Position numbers and translations under genes: made by a program. Below, one piece after another: positions 24,668 through 34,796 of a DNA stretch of 64,000 nt; within the stretch, counting starts at the first letter, position 1, and every line of letters starts with the position of its first letter. The notes beneath the pieces were generated by a model. The model saw only the letters and a list, made by a program, of their open reading frames with translations, had not been told where the DNA came from and ran no database searches. Source of the stretch: CAVRJC01 sp963721435 (GTDB lineage: Bacteria; Actinomycetota; Acidimicrobiia; IMCC26256; DASPTH01); the NCBI GenBank assembly GCA_963721435.1, contig CAVRJC010000012.1, positions 1,550,001 through 1,614,000 on the forward strand, written 5' to 3'.

Positions 24668-27102
24668 CCGTGGATCGGAGCGCGCCCGCGCCGACGGCGA
24701 CACCGATCGACGGAGCCGCGCGCTTCTCCGGGAGCCGGGTGCACCGAGTCGAGGACGCGCGTCTCCTCGGCGGGCGCGGGACCTTCGTCGACGACGTGCG
24801 CCGACCCGGGATGTTGCACGCGTCGTTCGTGCGGAGCCCGTTGGCGCGCGCGCGGATCCGCAGCGTCGACACGAGCGCAGCACGGGAGGTTCCGGGTGTG
24901 CACGCAGTGTTCGTGGCGGCCGACCTCGTTCCCGCGTACGCCGCGGCCGTCCCGGACGACGCGGCCATCACCGACACGCCATGGGCGCCGCTGGCCGAAC
25001 GCGACGTCCGGTTCGTCGGAGAGGCGATCGCCATGGTCGTGGCGCGCGATCCCTACGTGGCCGAGGACGCCGCCGAGCTGGTCGTCGTCGACTACGAGCC
25101 ACTGACACCGCTCGTCGACTACCGCGAGGCCGAGGGCGCGGAGACGTTGGTCCATCCGAGTCATGGCTCGAACGTCGCCGGGGTGCTGCGTGGTGGTGTG
25201 GAGGATCTCGAGCCGGTGTTCGCCGCGGCCGCGCACGTGGTCGAAGCGACGATCTTCCAGCAGGCCTACTGCGCGGTGCCGATGGAGACGCGAGGACTGG
25301 TCGTCGAGTACGTAGGCACGACGGGCGAGCTAAGCGTGCACACGGCGACGCAGTCGCCCCACGAGGTACGTGCCGCGTGCTCGCGGGTGGTCGGGCTCCC
25401 GGAGCACCGCATCCGCGTGATCATGCGTGACACCGGCGGGGGGTTCGGGCAGAAGCTCTACGCCCGCCAGGAGGAGACGTGCGTGATGCTGGCGGCGATG
25501 CAGCTGCCGGCGCCGCTGAAGTGGGTGGAGGACCGGCGCGAGAACCTCATGGCGGCCGGGCAGTCGCGCCACGAGCACGGCACCGCGCGGCATGGCGTTC
25601 GACGGTGACGGCACGATCCAAGCCGTCGACCTCCGTTTCGTCTCCGACTGCGGCGCGTGCCCCACGCCGACGCCGATGGGCTCCATCGGGTTGCTGGGCC
25701 CGTTGTTCCCCGGCCCGTACCGGGTGCCGCTCGCGAGCTTCGACTGCCGCAGCGTCTTCACGAACACCGAGGGCCGCACCTCGTACCGCGGGCCGTGGCA
25801 GTTCGAGTCGCTCGCGTGGAGATGCTCCTCGACATCGCCGCCCGGGAGCTGGGCATGGACCCGGTGGAACTGCGGCGACGCAACGTGCTGCGGCAGGACG
25901 ACCTCCCGTACACGAACCCGAACGGCATGGTCTTCGACCGCATCTCGCCGCTCGAGACCCTGGAGGACGCACTCGGGATCCTCGACTACGGCGCGTTCCG
26001 CCGAGAGCAGGCCGAAGCGCGCACGGCCGGTCGGTACCTCGGTGTCGGCACGTCCACCTTCGTGGAGCCGTCGACGCCGGGCTTCGGTGGCTACAGCACC
26101 GAGGGTGCCACCATCCGCATCGAGCCCTCCGGGGCGGTGAACGTCTACATCGCCGGGGGCTCGAGCGGGAACAGCGTCGAGACCACCGTGGTGCAGCTCG
26201 CGGCGGATGCGCTCGGCGTCGACATCGACGACGTCAACACGATTCAGGGTGACACCGCGTTGACGGGCTACGGCGCGGGCACGGCAGGGAGCCGCAGTGG
26301 GGCGATGACCGCGGGGGCCGTCGAGGAGACCGCCGCGGTACTCCGTGAGCGCCTGATCACGATCGCCGCCCATCGACTCGAGGCATCCACCGACGACATC
26401 GAGCTGATCGGAGGGCGCGCCACCATCCGCGGCACTCCTTCGATCGGCATCTCGGTGGCCGAGCTCGCGCGCCTGGCCTACTTCGACCCGCCGTCGCTGC
26501 CGCCCGGTGTGGCCGCCGGCCTGGAAGCCAGCGCCCGGTACACGGCATCGGCCGACTTCGTGTGGGTGAACGCGACCCATGTGTGCACGTGCGAGGTCGA
26601 CGTCGAGACGGGTCACGTCCAGCTGCTCCGCTACATCGTGAGCGAAGACTGCGGGCCGATGATCAATCCCAATGTCGTCGAAGGGCAGATCGCCGGCGGC
26701 ACCGTGCAGGGCATCGGCGGTGTGCTGTACGAGCACCTCGCGTACGACGACGACGGCAACCCGATCGCGACCACGTTCATGGACTATCTGTTGCCCACCG
26801 CGGCCGACGTCCCCGTGATCGAGTACGGGCACGTCGAGACCATGGGTCACAGCGTCGGCGGGCACAAGGGAGTCGGCGAAGGCGGCGCGATCGGCGCCCC
26901 TCCCGCCGTGGTCAACGCGATCGCCGACGCCCTCGCGCCCCTGGGGGTCAGCGTCACGCGGCTCCCCCTGGGGCCGTCGCAGATCCTCGACCTGGTCGAG
27001 GAAGCACGACAGGGTACAGCACACCTAAGGTTACGAACTTCAAGAAGATTGGGAGTTCGGGATCGAGCGGTCGTGATCCCGCAGAGGGGGGTGCGGTCAT
27101 GA
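24664..27102 (+). CDS. Xanthine-dehydrogenase-family molybdopterin-binding large subunit (copy 1), frame broken twice
   Basis: About 812 residues after repair. N-terminal a/b hammerhead domain (RVEDARLLGGRGTFVDDV); Mo-pterin domains with RDTGGGFGQKLYARQ, TSYRGPWQFESLA, and the catalytic-Glu loop GVGEGGAIGAPP. Frame breaks at about 25586-25592 (HGTAR to MAFDGDG) and 25815-25822 (FESLA to EMLLDIAAREL) compensate each other, and alignment with copy 2 (57537-59883) confirms both. The CO-dehydrogenase active-site loop is absent. Catalysis should be hydroxylation of an aldehyde, N-heterocycle or similar carbon using water. No FAD or 2Fe-2S partner subunit is nearby. The stop overlaps the P450 start (ATGA). 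Confidence 0.88.
27032..27041 (+). promoter_or_regulatory. Class I promoter-like element upstream of P450
   Basis: TACGAACTTC followed by AAGAAGATTGGGAG resembles the class I block at 31517 and 22738. It lies inside the last codons of the molybdenum hydroxylase as read here, 58 bases before the P450 ATG, so either the C-terminus is misread or the promoter is intragenic. Confidence 0.35.
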
Positions 27103-28326
27103 CGGTGAACAGCGCCGCTGAGCGTCTACTACGACCCGTGGAACCCGGCGACCAACGCCGACCCGTATCCCACATGGCGCCGGCTGCGGGAGGAGGCGCC
27201 GCTCTACTACAACGAGCAGCACGACTTCTACGCGCTCAGCCGGTTCGACGACGTCGAGCGCGCGCTCATCGACCGCGAGACCTACATCTCGAGCAGGGGC
27301 GTCGTGCTCGAGATGATCCAGGCCGGGGTCTCGATGCCCCGAGGCTTCTTCATCTCGGAGGACGACCCGCTGCACGTGATGCACCGGCGGTTGGTGTCAC
27401 GCCTGTTCTCGCCCAAGGCGGTCAGCGAGCTGGAGCCGAAGATCCGCGAGTACTGCGCCCGCAGCCTCGACCCGTTGGTGGGTGCCGGCGGGTTCGACTT
27501 CATGGCCGACATCGGCGCGCAGATGCCGATGCGGGTGATCGGCATGGCTGCTCGGCGTCCCGGAGGACGCGGCAGGAGCTGATCCGCGACGGCGCCGTCG
27601 CCGCGTTGCACACCGAGTCCGGCGAGCAGATGCCCTACGACGAGCTCGACTCGCCCGACAACATCCTGGCGTCGATGGTGCGCGGTGACATGTTCGCGGA
27701 CTTCATCGACTGGCGGGAGGAGCACCCCTCCGACGACCTGATGACGGATCTCATGCAGGCCGAGTTCGAGGACGAGACCGGGACGACGCGTCGCCTGAGG
27801 CGCGACGAGTTGCTCGCATTCGTCGGCCTGCATCGGCCTGGCCGGCAACGAGACCACGAGCCGGCTGATCACGTGGGTCGGGAAGCTCCTCGGGGATCAC
27901 GCCGATCAACGCCGGGACATCGTCGCGGATCGCTCGCTCGTGCCCAACGCGATCGAGGAGATCCTCCGCTACGAGTCACCGGCGGCCTTCTTCGCCCGGT
28001 ACATGACGAAGGACGTCGAGTGGTACGGGCGTACGGTCCCGGCCGGGAGCGCGATGGTCGTCATCAACGGGTCCGGCAACCGCGACGACCGGCGCTTTCC
28101 CGACGGTGACCGGTTCGACGTCCACCGCCCGATCTCGCAGATCCTGAGCTTCGGGTACGGCGCGCACTACTGCCTTGGCGCGGCGCTGGCGCGGCTCGAG
28201 GGCCGCATCGCGCTCGAGGAGATCCTCGACCGGTTCCCCGACTGGGAGGTCGACACCGCCAACGCGAAGCAGGCGGTCACCTCGACGGCGCGGGGCTGGG
28301 ACGCGCTGCCGGTGCTCATCCCCTGA
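27099..28326 (+). CDS. Cytochrome P450, frame broken about four times
   Basis: About 408 residues when repaired. ATG 27099 has AGAGGGGGG upstream. Pieces in order: SVYYDPWNPATNADPYPTWR, DDPLHVMHRRLVSRLFSPKA, ADIGAQMPMRVIGM, then LLGVPED, RQELIRDGAVAAL, the I-helix LAGNETTSRL, ExxR in IEEILRYES, and the heme loop FGYGAHYCLGAALARLE. Breaks are near 27119, 27548, 27572 and 27836, each best explained by one surplus base. All P450 signature residues are present, so the protein is probably real and the sequence poor here. It follows the molybdenum hydroxylase with an ATGA overlap; the same order recurs at 57537-61212. Confidence 0.82.
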
Positions 28327-29350
28327 CGCCGTCGAGCAGCCCGATCGCGACTGCCGATCCGTTCTCGATCTCCTTGCGGTCGTCGACGCTCGTGGCGCGC
28401 TCCTGGTTACCCATGACGCCGGCCGCGAAGCGGGCCGCCACACCGGCCCTGATGCACAGTCGCCGCCAGATGTTGAACGCCACGTAGTACGGCAGGGCGG
28501 TCACGTCCAATCCCGTCGCCTCCGCGTAGCGGTCGATCAGCGCGGACGTCGGCATGAACCCCTCGAGCGCGGCGGGTGACGGGCCCTCCCCGGTGTCGAC
28601 CGCAGGATCCCACCACATGACCGTCCATCCGAGGTCGGCGAGAGGATCACCCAGCGCGGCGAGCTCCCAGTCGAGGATCGCCAGCACCTCGCCCGCGTCG
28701 TCGAGCATCAGGTTGCCCAGCCGGAAGTCGCCGTGGACGATCGTGTCGCGCTGCTGTGGTGGCATCGCCACCTCCAGCCGGCGGTGCAGCTCGTCCATCG
28801 CTGCGAAGTCGCCGGGCTTGGTCTGCTCCCACTGACGCTGCCAGCGACGAAGCTGCCGCGCGACGAAGTCGACGCGTGGGCCGATGTCACCCAGACCGAC
28901 CGCTTCGATGTCGACCGAGTGCAGGGCGGCGAGTGTCTCGACCATCGCGAGTCCTGAACGCCGACGCGCGGCGCGCCCGAAGGTGTGGAAGCTCGGTGAG
29001 GTCGGCGAGGACGACGCCGTCGACGAACTCCATGACGAAGAACGGCGCGCCGATCACGTCGTCGTCGGCGCACGAGGCGATCGGCGCCGGCACCGCGACC
29101 GGCGTCGGCGCGAGCGCCGAGATGAAGCGCCACTCCCTGCCCATGTCGTGCGCCGTTGCCAGGACATGTCCCATCGGTGGGCGGCGCAGCACCAGCCGCG
29201 CGCCCGTCCCGTCGACGAGCTCGTAGGTGAGGTTCGAGTGACCACCCTGGATGAGCCTGCGCGCGGAGCGGCTCGACGACGACGACGCCCTGGTCAGCGA
29301 GCCACGACGCCGACCCGGGCGACGAAGGGATCGGAGCCGTCGGCGGGCAC
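28316..29350 (-). CDS. Aminoglycoside-phosphotransferase-fold kinase (LvaA/ACAD10-11 kinase-like), frame broken about three times
   Basis: About 345 residues reconstructed. N-terminus VPADGSDPFVARVG then SWLADQGVVVVEPLR, GGHSNLTYELVDGTGARLVL, MGHVLATAHDMGREWRF and GAPFFVMEFVDGVVL; C-terminal lobe with the Brenner motif IVHGDFRLGNLMLD and metal motif ILDWELAALGDPLADLG. Breaks near 29307, 29263 and 28953. GTG 29350 starts two bases after the SDR stop. This phosphotransferase type, next to an ACAD10/11-like ACAD, corresponds to kinases that phosphorylate the 4-hydroxyl of 4-hydroxyacyl-CoA (LvaA of Pseudomonas, kinase domains of ACAD10/11). It overlaps the convergent P450 end by 11 bases. Confidence 0.8.
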
Positions 29351-29352
29351 CG

Positions 29353-30137
<785 letters not shown>

Positions 30138-30141
<4 letters not shown>

Positions 30142-31454
30142 AGGTCGGCGACTTCGTGCTCGAGGCGCGCGGCGAACGCGGACTGCGCGTGCGCGGCGAG
30201 GGTGGGGAGGTGGCCTGACGGGAAGAGTGTGTCCACCGGTGCATACTGGCTCAGTACCTGGCGGGCGAGCGTGACCTTGTGGACTTCCGAGGGCCCGTCG
30301 GCGAGACCGAGGGCCTCGGCCGTCACCATCATGCTCACGAACGGCATCTCGTTCGACACGCCGAGCGCGCCGTGGAGGCGCAAGGCCCGCTGCGCGACGT
30401 CGTGCAGGACACGAGGGAGCATGACCTTGACCGCGGCGATGTCCTTGCGCACCTTCTTGTAGTCCTTGTGCTTGTCGATGAGCCAGGCGGTGCGCAACAC
30501 GAGGAGCCGGAAGCACTCGATGTCGATCCAGCTGTCGGCGACTTTCTCCTGGGTCATCTGGAACGACGCGAGTGCGCCGTCGCGCGTCTGGCGGGACACC
30601 GCGCGCTCGCACAGCAGGTCGAACGCGCGTCGCGCCAGTGCCACTGTGCGCATGGCGTGGTGGATGCGCCCACCGCCCAGACGCGTCTGCGCGATGACGA
30701 ACGCCTGGCCTTCCCCGCCGAGGAGATGGTCGGCCGGGACCTGGACGTTCTCGTACCGCACGTACGCGTGGTCGTGGCGGACGCCTTCGGGTGATCCCTG
30801 ACCAGGTGGTTCGCTCGCGACGCCCACGTTGCGCACGATGTCGATCCCCGGCGTGTCCGCCGGGACGATGAACATCGACATCCCTTGGTAAGGGCTCACG
30901 TCGGGATTGGTCACCGCCATGACGATGAAAAAGCTCGCGTAGCGGGCGTTGCTGGAGAACCACTTCTCGCCGTTGATGACCCAGGTGTCACCGTCCCGGT
31001 ACGCCCGGGTGCGGAACAGCGTCGGATCGGCGCCACCGGTCGGCTCGGTCATCGAGTAGCAGGAGCTGATCCGACCGTCGAGCAGCGGCTGGAGGTACTC
31101 GGACTTCTGCTCGTCGGTGCCGAAGTGCGCGAGGATCTCGGCGTTGCCCGAGTCGGGTGCCTGGGCGCCGAACACGAACGGCGCCCACCGCGAGCGGCCG
31201 AGGATCTCGTTCAGGAGCGCGAGCTTGACCTGGCCGTGCCCCTGCCCGCCGAGCTCCGGGCCGAGGTGGGTCGCCCAGAGCCCGCGTGCCTTGACCGCTT
31301 CCTGGAGTGGCCGCACGATCGCCTGCGCGTCCTCGTCGCGCTTGTCGGCCGGGTTGCGGAGGACGAAGTCGAGGGGCTCGATCTGCTCGCGCACGAAGGC
31401 GTCGACCCAGTCGAGCTGCTCCTGGTACTCCGCATCCGTCTCGAACTCCCACAT
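30138..31454 (-). CDS. ACAD10/11-like acyl-CoA dehydrogenase (LvaC-like)
   Basis: 438 residues, intact. ACAD fold: SCYSMTEPTGGADPTLFRT, DTWVINGEKWFSSNARYA, FIVPADTPGIDIVRN and LRLHGALGVSNEMPFVSMM. The C-terminal motif ALGLADGPSEVHKVTLARQ is the one typical of ACAD10/ACAD11 and LvaC relatives, with Asp rather than Glu at the position of the medium-chain ACAD base. In those systems the protein eliminates phosphate from a 4-phosphoacyl-CoA to give an enoyl-CoA. It is first gene of the leftward ACAD-SDR-kinase operon, coupled by GTGA to the SDR. The promoter block lies 60-75 bases upstream (31517-31526). Confidence 0.88.
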
Positions 31455-31516
31455 GGTGTGCGCCAGCTTTCGATCGGGTGCTCGTGCGGGTGCCCGGGAC
31501 TCCCGCCAATCCTTTG

Positions 31517-31526
31517 GAAGATTCTA
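31517..31526 (-). promoter_or_regulatory. Class I promoter-like element (TAGAATCTTC)
   Basis: Minus strand TAGAATCTTC followed by CAAAGGATTGGCGGG. TAGAAT is a good -10 hexamer. The 25-base block is nearly repeated upstream of the amidohydrolase at 21506-22678, at the same distance from the start codon. Confidence 0.55.
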
Positions 31527-31599
31527 ATCTTGACGCCGGTGCCCGATCTCGTTGACGGAAATGTTAAATCATGTTATAGATAGCGACTGCAGGGTCCGC

Positions 31600-31684
31600 C
31601 CGAGGATTACTTGCGCGACGCTCCCAAAACCCCCCGGGAGTTCTGGCTCTCTTTTGCTGGTGGCGTGCGAGTAATCCTCCGGCG
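31600..31684. repeat. Imperfect long inverted repeat with nested stem
   Basis: The left arm GCCCGAGGATTACTTGCGCG pairs with the right arm whose reverse complement is GCCGGAGGATTACTCGCACG (three mismatches in 20). Inside lies a second stem, CTCCC/GGGAG, around 31621-31640. It could be a structured leader RNA of the rightward ACAD, or a small mobile-element relic. No second copy was seen in the window. Confidence 0.6.
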
Positions 31685-31777
31685 AGCCCGGGTAGAGCGC
31701 CGGCCGATGCGGTTGACAGGATGGCGGCGCTGGATGCTTGGATTCTTCGCTCCCTCAATCGGCGGTCGGCACTCGGG

Positions 31778-32954
31778 ATGGACACGGATGGGACGAGCCG
31801 CGAGGCCGTCGAGCAGGCGCTGACCCAGCTCCTGGCCGACCACCCGCCGGCATCCTGCTCACCGCCGGAGTTCCTCGGCGCCCGCTACGACGCCGGCCTG
31901 GCTTGGGTGCACTTCGACCCGGGCTTCGGGGGTCTGGGCGCGCCCGCCGATCTGCAGGCGATGGTCACGGAACGGCTCGCGGCCGTCGGCGCCCCTGCGC
32001 CGAAGATCGCCAGCTACGTCGGCGTGCACCAGGCCGCAGCGGCGGTCCACGCGTTCGCATCCGACGACCACCTGAAGCGTCGTTGGCTTCGCCCCGCGTT
32101 CACCGGCGACGAGTTCTGGTGCCAGCTGTTCAGCGAGCCCGACGCCGGCTCCGACCTGGCGAACGTGAGCACGACCGCGGTGTGGGACGGCGAGGAGTGG
32201 GTGGTCAACGGGCAGAAGGTGTGGACCAGCTTCGCCGACATGGCGCGCTGGTCCATCCTGCTCGCGCACCAACCCCGACGTTCCCAAGCACGGGGGCTTG
32301 ACCCTCTTCGTGCTCGACATGAGCTTCGCCGGCGTCGACGTCCGTCCACTGCGGACGATGGACGGCGGCCGGCACTTCAACGAAGTGTTCCTCACCGACG
32401 TTCGGGTGCCCGACGCGTACCGACTCGGCGAGATCGGGCGCGGTTGGGCCGTCAGCCGATCCCTGCTCGCGGCCGAGCGGGAGGGAATCGCCGACAACGA
32501 GTCCACCACTCCGTGGCTCCTGGAGAGCTGGCAGCGCCGCCGGACGCTCGGTTCCGTGGAGCCCGTGTACCGCGACCGGGTCGTCGGCGCCTACGTCGCC
32601 GCCGAAGTCTCCCGGCTCCTCGCCCTGCGCGCCAAGGGCGCACGGGGACGCGGCCACGCCGACACGCTCGCGCCGGTCGTCAAGGTGAGCCGCAACCTGG
32701 TGGACCAGCGCACCGGGAACCTGGTCATGGATCTCCTCGGCGCGGACGGCACGCTCGGCGGCGACTACGAGTGGCACGAGCCCGGCGGCGTCCCCTCGAC
32801 CGACCAGCTGCGGTTCCTATGGAGCCGGGCGCGGACGATCGGTGGTGGGACCACCGAGATCATGCGCAACCTCATCGGTGAGCGCATCCTCGGGCTCCCC
32901 GGCGAGCCTCGAGGTGACAAGGACGTGTCGTGGCGGGAGAACCGGCGGTCCTGA
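31778..32954 (+). CDS. Acyl-CoA dehydrogenase, frame broken once
   Basis: About 392 residues after repair. N-terminal MDTDGTSREAVEQALTQLL, FDPGFGGLGAPADLQ, EFWCQLFSEPDAGSDLANVS (FAD motif) and EEWVVNGQKVWTSFADMARW; then after a break near 32266 TNPDVPKHGGLTLFVLDM, and the end RTIGGGTTEIMRNLIGERIL. The medium-chain-type base position is Gly (GGGT), as in most ACADs of this window. ATG 31778 is chosen by comparison with relatives; no strong Shine-Dalgarno is visible. It is divergent from the LvaC-like ACAD. A stem-loop follows the stop at 32963. Confidence 0.86.
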
Positions 32955-32962
32955 GTGACGCC

Positions 32963-32988
32963 ATGGGCCGGCGAGGCTCCCGGCCCAT
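32963..32988 (+). terminator. Stem-loop after ACAD gene
   Basis: ATGGGCCGG and CCGGCCCAT form a perfect 9-bp stem with an 8-base loop, starting 9 bases after the ACAD stop and ending before the GntR promoter. It is GC-rich without a U-tract, as often seen for actinobacterial terminators. Confidence 0.6.
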
Positions 32989-33001
32989 GCTCTAAAAACC
33001 A

Positions 33002-33011
33002 GTAATCTTTC
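33002..33011 (+). promoter_or_regulatory. Class I promoter-like element directly before the GntR start
   Basis: GTAATCTTTC ends five bases before ATG 33017. With a -10 hexamer here (TAATCT), transcription would start at or beside the ATG, implying a leaderless mRNA. No Shine-Dalgarno is present. Confidence 0.5.
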
Positions 33012-33016
33012 GTGTC

Positions 33017-33817
33017 ATGAAGGACCCCGAGCGACTGGCGCTCGCGGAGGGACCGGTCCGCGTGTCGAGGGTGGCCGACGTGGTCGCCGACCGGATCCGG
33101 GACCTCATCATCGACGGCAAGCTGGCCGACGGCGACCGCCTGCCGCCGCTGGACGCGCTGCTCGAGGAGTTCAGCATCAGCGGTCCCTCGATGCGGGAGG
33201 CCCTGCGCGTCCTCGAGTCCGAGGGGCTGATCACGGTGCAGCGCGGGAGCGTCGGCGGATCCGTCGTCCACCGCCCGGAGCCGAGGACCGCGGCCTACAC
33301 CATCGCGCTCGTGCTGCGGAGCCGGAGTACCGAGTTGCAGGACGTCTTCGACGCACTGGCGCTCCTCGTGCCGATGTGCGCGATGTCGTGCGCACGCCGC
33401 TCGGACCGGAAGAAGGCGGTGGTCCCCGAGCTCCGCAGGATCAACGTCGAGTCGCGCGGCCTCGTCGACGGCGACGACGTCGCCTTCAGCGAGTCGATGA
33501 TGTCGTTCCACAAGACGCTGGTGCAGCGATGCGGGAATGAGACGCTCACGATGATGACCGGGATCCTGGAGTCGATCTGGCTCGTGAACGAAGAGACCGG
33601 GGCCAAGGCCACGGGCGCACGCGGCGCGTCGTTCAGCGGTGCCGAGAAGGTGAAGGCGCTCGAGCTCCACGAGGAGATCTGCCGACTGATCGAGGCCGGC
33701 AAGGATCACGAAGTCGAGCAGGCGATGACCGAGCACAACGATGTCGGTCTTGTCCACGGCGACTGGATGGACCCGAACGAACGAGTGGATGCGCAGGCGA
33801 TCCGTCAGAGCCGGTGA
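33017..33817 (+). CDS. GntR family regulator, FadR/FCD subgroup
   Basis: 266 residues. N-terminal winged helix-turn-helix (VADVVADRIRDLIIDGKLADGDRLPP, FSISGPSMREALRVLESEGL, VQRGSVGGSVV) and an all-helical FCD-type ligand domain with metal-type residues in FHKTLVQRCGN and ELHEEICRLIEAGKD. Such regulators usually repress neighbouring catabolic operons and release DNA on binding an acyl-CoA or organic acid. It is one of only two candidate regulators in the window, so it may control several of the nearby operons. It is likely leaderless (class I element at 33002). Convergent with the LLM gene three bases away. Confidence 0.92.
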   Translation: MKDPERLALAEGPVRVSRVADVVADRIRDLIIDGKLADGDRLPPLDALLEEFSISGPSMREALRVLESEGLITVQRGSVGGSVVHRPEPRTAAYTIALVLRSRSTELQDVFDALALLVPMCAMSCARRSDRKKAVVPELRRINVESRGLVDGDDVAFSESMMSFHKTLVQRCGNETLTMMTGILESIWLVNEETGAKATGARGASFSGAEKVKALELHEEICRLIEAGKDHEVEQAMTEHNDVGLVHGDWMDPNERVDAQAIRQSR

Positions 33818-33820
33818 TGC

Positions 33821-34732
33821 TCAGGCCCCGTCGATGATGGAGCCGCCGAACTCGGCGATCCGATCGAGGGTGCCGGCGCGGTGGGGCCCGGGGCAGTGCA
33901 CCACGATGCCCTCGACACCGAGGTCGCGCAGCTCGGCGATGTGGTCGAGGAGTCGCGTCGGGTCATAGCCCGGAGCGCCGGGGCTCGAGGGCACCAGAGG
34001 CTTCAGGCTCACGGTGAACGCGCGCGTCGAGCCCTGCTGGTCGCGGTACTCGTCGGCGTACGCGAGCAGCGCGCGCAGATCGTCGGTGGTCTCGAGGAAC
34101 GCCGATCGGCGAGGGTTGGCGACGTCGCGCGGGTAGGGCATCGGCAGCCAGCCGTCGGCGAGATCGACTGCCCGGCGGATGGCGCGCTTCGCGTTGCCGC
34201 CGACCCACATCGGCGGTGCCACCTGCGGATGCGGGAGCATGGTGTGGCCGGCGGCGTGGAAGTGCATGCCGGTCATCTCGACACCGTCCTCGGTCCACGC
34301 GCGGCGCATCGCGATGAGGCTCTCGTCGGCCAAGTCGTTGCGCTCGTCGAAGTCGACCCCGAGCGCGCGGAACTCCGGCTCGAGGTAGCCGGTGCTGACG
34401 CCGAGGATGAGGCGCTCGCCGGAGAGGACGTGCACGCTCAACGCGGCCTTGGCGGTGACGAAGGGGTTCCGGTACGCGACGATGCACATGCACGTCATGA
34501 GCTTGACGCGGGAGGTGGCCGCCGCCGCGAACGACAGCGCGACGAACGGGTCGAGGGCGTGGTGCCCGCCCGAGCGCATCCACTCGTCTTCGGGGAACGG
34601 ATGGTCGGTGACGAAGACGCCCTCGAAGCCGGCCACCTCGGCGGCGTGCGCCAGTTCGGCGACCGCATCGGCGGTCACGAACTCGGCCGCCTGCCGGACG
34701 TTGTCCGTGGGAAGGCCCAGGTAGAACCGCAC
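33821..34732 (-). CDS. Luciferase-like (LLM class) F420/FMN-dependent oxidoreductase
   Basis: 303 residues. It has FEGVFVTDHPFPEDEW, KLMTCMCIVAYRNPF, the signature SGERLILGVSTGYLEPEF, HPQVAPPMWVGGNAKRAI and a C-terminal barrel strand LGVEGIVVHCPG. The actinobacterial subfamily is usually F420-dependent. GTG 34732 is the only start near the conserved FYLGLPT opening; no Shine-Dalgarno is apparent. It is divergent, across 64 bases, from the ACAD operon at 34797, suggesting shared control. Reaction unknown; oxidation or reduction of a ring intermediate is possible. Confidence 0.88.
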   Translation of the reverse strand: MRFYLGLPTDNVRQAAEFVTADAVAELAHAAEVAGFEGVFVTDHPFPEDEWMRSGGHHALDPFVALSFAAAATSRVKLMTCMCIVAYRNPFVTAKAALSVHVLSGERLILGVSTGYLEPEFRALGVDFDERNDLADESLIAMRRAWTEDGVEMTGMHFHAAGHTMLPHPQVAPPMWVGGNAKRAIRRAVDLADGWLPMPYPRDVANPRRSAFLETTDDLRALLAYADEYRDQQGSTRAFTVSLKPLVPSSPGAPGYDPTRLLDHIAELRDLGVEGIVVHCPGPHRAGTLDRIAEFGGSIIDGA

Positions 34733-34774
34733 CGCGGGAGCGTAACCGCACCGGGCGGTGGGCTACCATCTCGC

Positions 34775-34785
34775 TATCAATCATC
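34775..34785 (+). promoter_or_regulatory. Class I promoter-like element (TATCAATCATC)
   Basis: TATCAATCATC lies 12 bases before GTG 34797. It matches the TANAAT-CWTC consensus loosely and is most like the element of the SDR at 20213. A very short or absent 5' leader would follow. Confidence 0.4.
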
Positions 34786-34796
34786 GCAATGATCAA

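Larger units (their letters stand above)
31455..31777. other. 323-base divergent intergenic region
   Basis: The longest non-coding stretch of the window. It contains the class I promoter element facing the leftward ACAD (31517-31526), an AT-rich patch at about 31559-31583, and a long imperfect inverted repeat (31600-31684). The last 95 bases before ATG 31778 have no clear Shine-Dalgarno; the frame of the rightward ACAD is open from 31721, so its start could lie further upstream. Confidence 0.7.

Noticed and set aside
24664..27102. Aerobic carbon monoxide dehydrogenase large subunit (CoxL)
   Set aside because: The diagnostic AYxCSFR loop is missing; the site reads SYRGPWQFES, and CoxM/CoxS genes are absent. 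Only the broader XDH family is supported, also for 57537-59883.
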